Source: MWCO01 sp964488865 (GTDB lineage: Bacteria; Myxococcota_A; Polyangia; Polyangiales; Polyangiaceae). Taken from it: a stretch of 64,000 nt of DNA. The notes under the pieces were generated by a model. The model had not been told where the DNA came from, searched no databases, and was given only the letters and a program-made list of their open reading frames with translations. The stretch is from assembly GCA_964488865.1 (NCBI GenBank), contig CAZAWR010000009.1, positions 1-64,000 on the forward strand, given 5' to 3'. Both the position numbers and the translations under genes were made by a program. Shown here piece by piece: positions 62,724 to 64,000 of the stretch (within the stretch, counting starts at the first letter, position 1; each line of letters begins with the position of its first letter).

Positions 62724-64000
62724 ATGCATCGCTGGATTACGTTGCGCTGGTGGCACTTGCTCGTCTTGACCGTGGTTCTGCTGGCCGCCTGCAACCAGAA
62801 TCGAAAGCTCGACGAGTCCCCCATGGCCGTGGCGAGCACGGCATCCGACCCAGTGGACAAGAAAGCCAAGGCGTACGCCCTGGAAGAGGCAGACCGGGAA
62901 GGTGCGCGTGCCAAGAGCGAGGAGCACGCGCCGATGGCGCCCGCTGCCACCGGGGAACCCGGTGGACTCGGCTTCAAAGGCGCAGGAAAGGGAATGCGTC
63001 CACGCGCGGATTACGACGGCAGGGGCATCACCGCCCCCCACAGAACGCAACCGTCGGAAATGGGTCCGCCCCCTCCACCCATCGAAGAGGTGGCCGTCGA
63101 CCCCAACGGCCGCTTCGCCACCACGTACCGTCCCGGCGGCGGTCACCTCGCCGCGTTCGAATCCGCCGTGGCTCGTGGCGTCATTCCCTCGGCAGAGCGT
63201 GAGCTCGTAAGCGACGTCGGCGCCCGGTACTGGACGCCCATGGACGCCCCCACCACCCGGGCCCTCGCCTTGCGGACCGACTTCGAGCGTGCGGCCCTGC
63301 CCCCGAGCGGCGGCGACGTGCACATGCGTCTTTCCCTTCGCTCGAGCGACAAGGCGGCGGCAGGCAGGCCCCATCTCTCCGTGCATCTGGTGCTCGACGT
63401 CAGCGGATCGATGCGAGGCGCCCCGATGGATCAGGCGAAGCTGGCCGCCAAGGCGCTCGTCGACAAGCTCGCCGGCACCGACGACTTCTCCTTGATCACG
63501 TTCTCGTCGGACGCCGAGGTGCAGGTTCGTGACACGCGGGTGGGCCCGGCCAAGGCGCGCATCAAGAGCACGATCGACGAGATCGAAGCCACGGGCGGCA
63601 CGAACATCGGTGAGGGGCTCCGGCTCGGCTACGAGCAGGCCAAGAGCCCGAGCGTTCCCGGAGACGCGGTGCGCGTGGTGCTGCTTCTGTCTGACGGGCG
63701 AGCCAACTCGGGCATCACGAGCCCGGACCGTCTCTCCCAACTGGCCCTCGAGGCGTTCCAGGACGGCATCCAAACCAGCACCTTCGGCCTCGGCGCGGAC
63801 TACGACGGCGCGCTGATGAGCTCCATCGCCTCGGACGGCGCGGGTGGGTACTACTACCTTCGCGACGGGGAGCAGATCGCGTCGGCCCTCTCGACGGAGC
63901 TGGACAAGCGTCTCGACCCCGCGGCGACGGCGGTGGAGGTGCGGGTTCGATGGAACAAGGGCGTGGACGTGCTGCGCGTGTACGGGTCGCGTCGCCTCAA
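62724..64000 (+). CDS. VWA-domain lipoprotein (partial, cut by window end)
   Basis: 425 codons are present; the C-terminus lies beyond the window. The lipobox VLLAACNQ gives a lipidated Cys near residue 23. A Pro/Ala-rich, charged stretch follows, then a region with EVAVDPNGRFATTYRPGGGH that is often seen before the VWA domain in these proteins. The VWA domain begins with LSVHLVLDVSGSMRG, where the MIDAS Asp is residue 225, and contains LLLSDGRANSGI. Such YfbK-like proteins are cell-surface or periplasmic. GGAGGG precedes the ATG. Confidence 0.9.
   Translation, partial: MHRWITLRWWHLLVLTVVLLAACNQNRKLDESPMAVASTASDPVDKKAKAYALEEADREGARAKSEEHAPMAPAATGEPGGLGFKGAGKGMRPRADYDGRGITAPHRTQPSEMGPPPPPIEEVAVDPNGRFATTYRPGGGHLAAFESAVARGVIPSAERELVSDVGARYWTPMDAPTTRALALRTDFERAALPPSGGDVHMRLSLRSSDKAAAGRPHLSVHLVLDVSGSMRGAPMDQAKLAAKALVDKLAGTDDFSLITFSSDAEVQVRDTRVGPAKARIKSTIDEIEATGGTNIGEGLRLGYEQAKSPSVPGDAVRVVLLLSDGRANSGITSPDRLSQLALEAFQDGIQTSTFGLGADYDGALMSSIASDGAGGYYYLRDGEQIASALSTELDKRLDPAATAVEVRVRWNKGVDVLRVYGSRRL

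Overview
The window is 64 kb of very GC-rich chromosomal DNA. It is dense with secreted lipoproteins: a lipobox Cys followed by Gly/Thr/Ser-rich or Asp/Ala/Pro-rich linkers, often with repeated Cys-rich modules. One protein has a MYXO-CTERM-like C-terminus (GCAC-S, hydrophobic segment, RIRRR). A hybrid histidine kinase, an aconitase B and a fused aspartokinase/diaminopimelate decarboxylase are also present. Together these suggest a myxobacterium-like member of the Myxococcota. This is inference from gene style; there is no rRNA in the window.

Layout. 1-1.7 kb: two lipoproteins. 1.7-4.7 kb: remnant of an integrative element, made of a gene-poor stretch, an excisionase-like gene and a tyrosine recombinase whose 3' end runs into tRNA-Asp. 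4.7-20.9 kb: VWA lipoprotein, EttA, LysC-LysA fusion, a small winged-helix-like protein, an outer-membrane protein, a phosphodiester glycosidase, an OmpA-like lipoprotein, a phospholipase D, a membrane hybrid kinase and a clan-A glycosidase. 21-46.9 kb: mostly export and surface functions (SH3/lysozyme-like protein, Gly-rich lipoproteins, GT-C glycosyltransferase, nine-repeat Cys-rich protein, YetA-like lyase, Sel1 protein, PPC-repeat protein, metzincin and C25-like proteases). Also here are a metallophosphatase, a flippase-like membrane protein, a Phd/VapC-type pair and three pseudogenes.

47-58 kb holds the most unusual locus. A TetR regulator with a palindromic operator precedes ten tightly packed genes, most overlapping by 4 bp. 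They encode two complete sets of a 2-hydroxyacyl-CoA dehydratase/benzoyl-CoA reductase-like two-subunit enzyme plus its BadF-type ATPase activator. Between the sets lie a free-standing acetyl-CoA-synthase-like domain, an SCP2-like protein and a CooC-type nickel-maturation ATPase. An FAD oxidoreductase with a four-Cys motif ends the run. No CODH catalytic subunit, CoA ligase or beta-oxidation gene accompanies them, so the substrate is unknown. I infer an ATP-driven low-potential reductase, possibly with an unusual metallocofactor or a lipid-like substrate.

58-64 kb returns to housekeeping: UppP, AcnB, an outer-membrane barrel, a thioredoxin-like [2Fe-2S] ferredoxin, and a VWA lipoprotein cut by the window edge.
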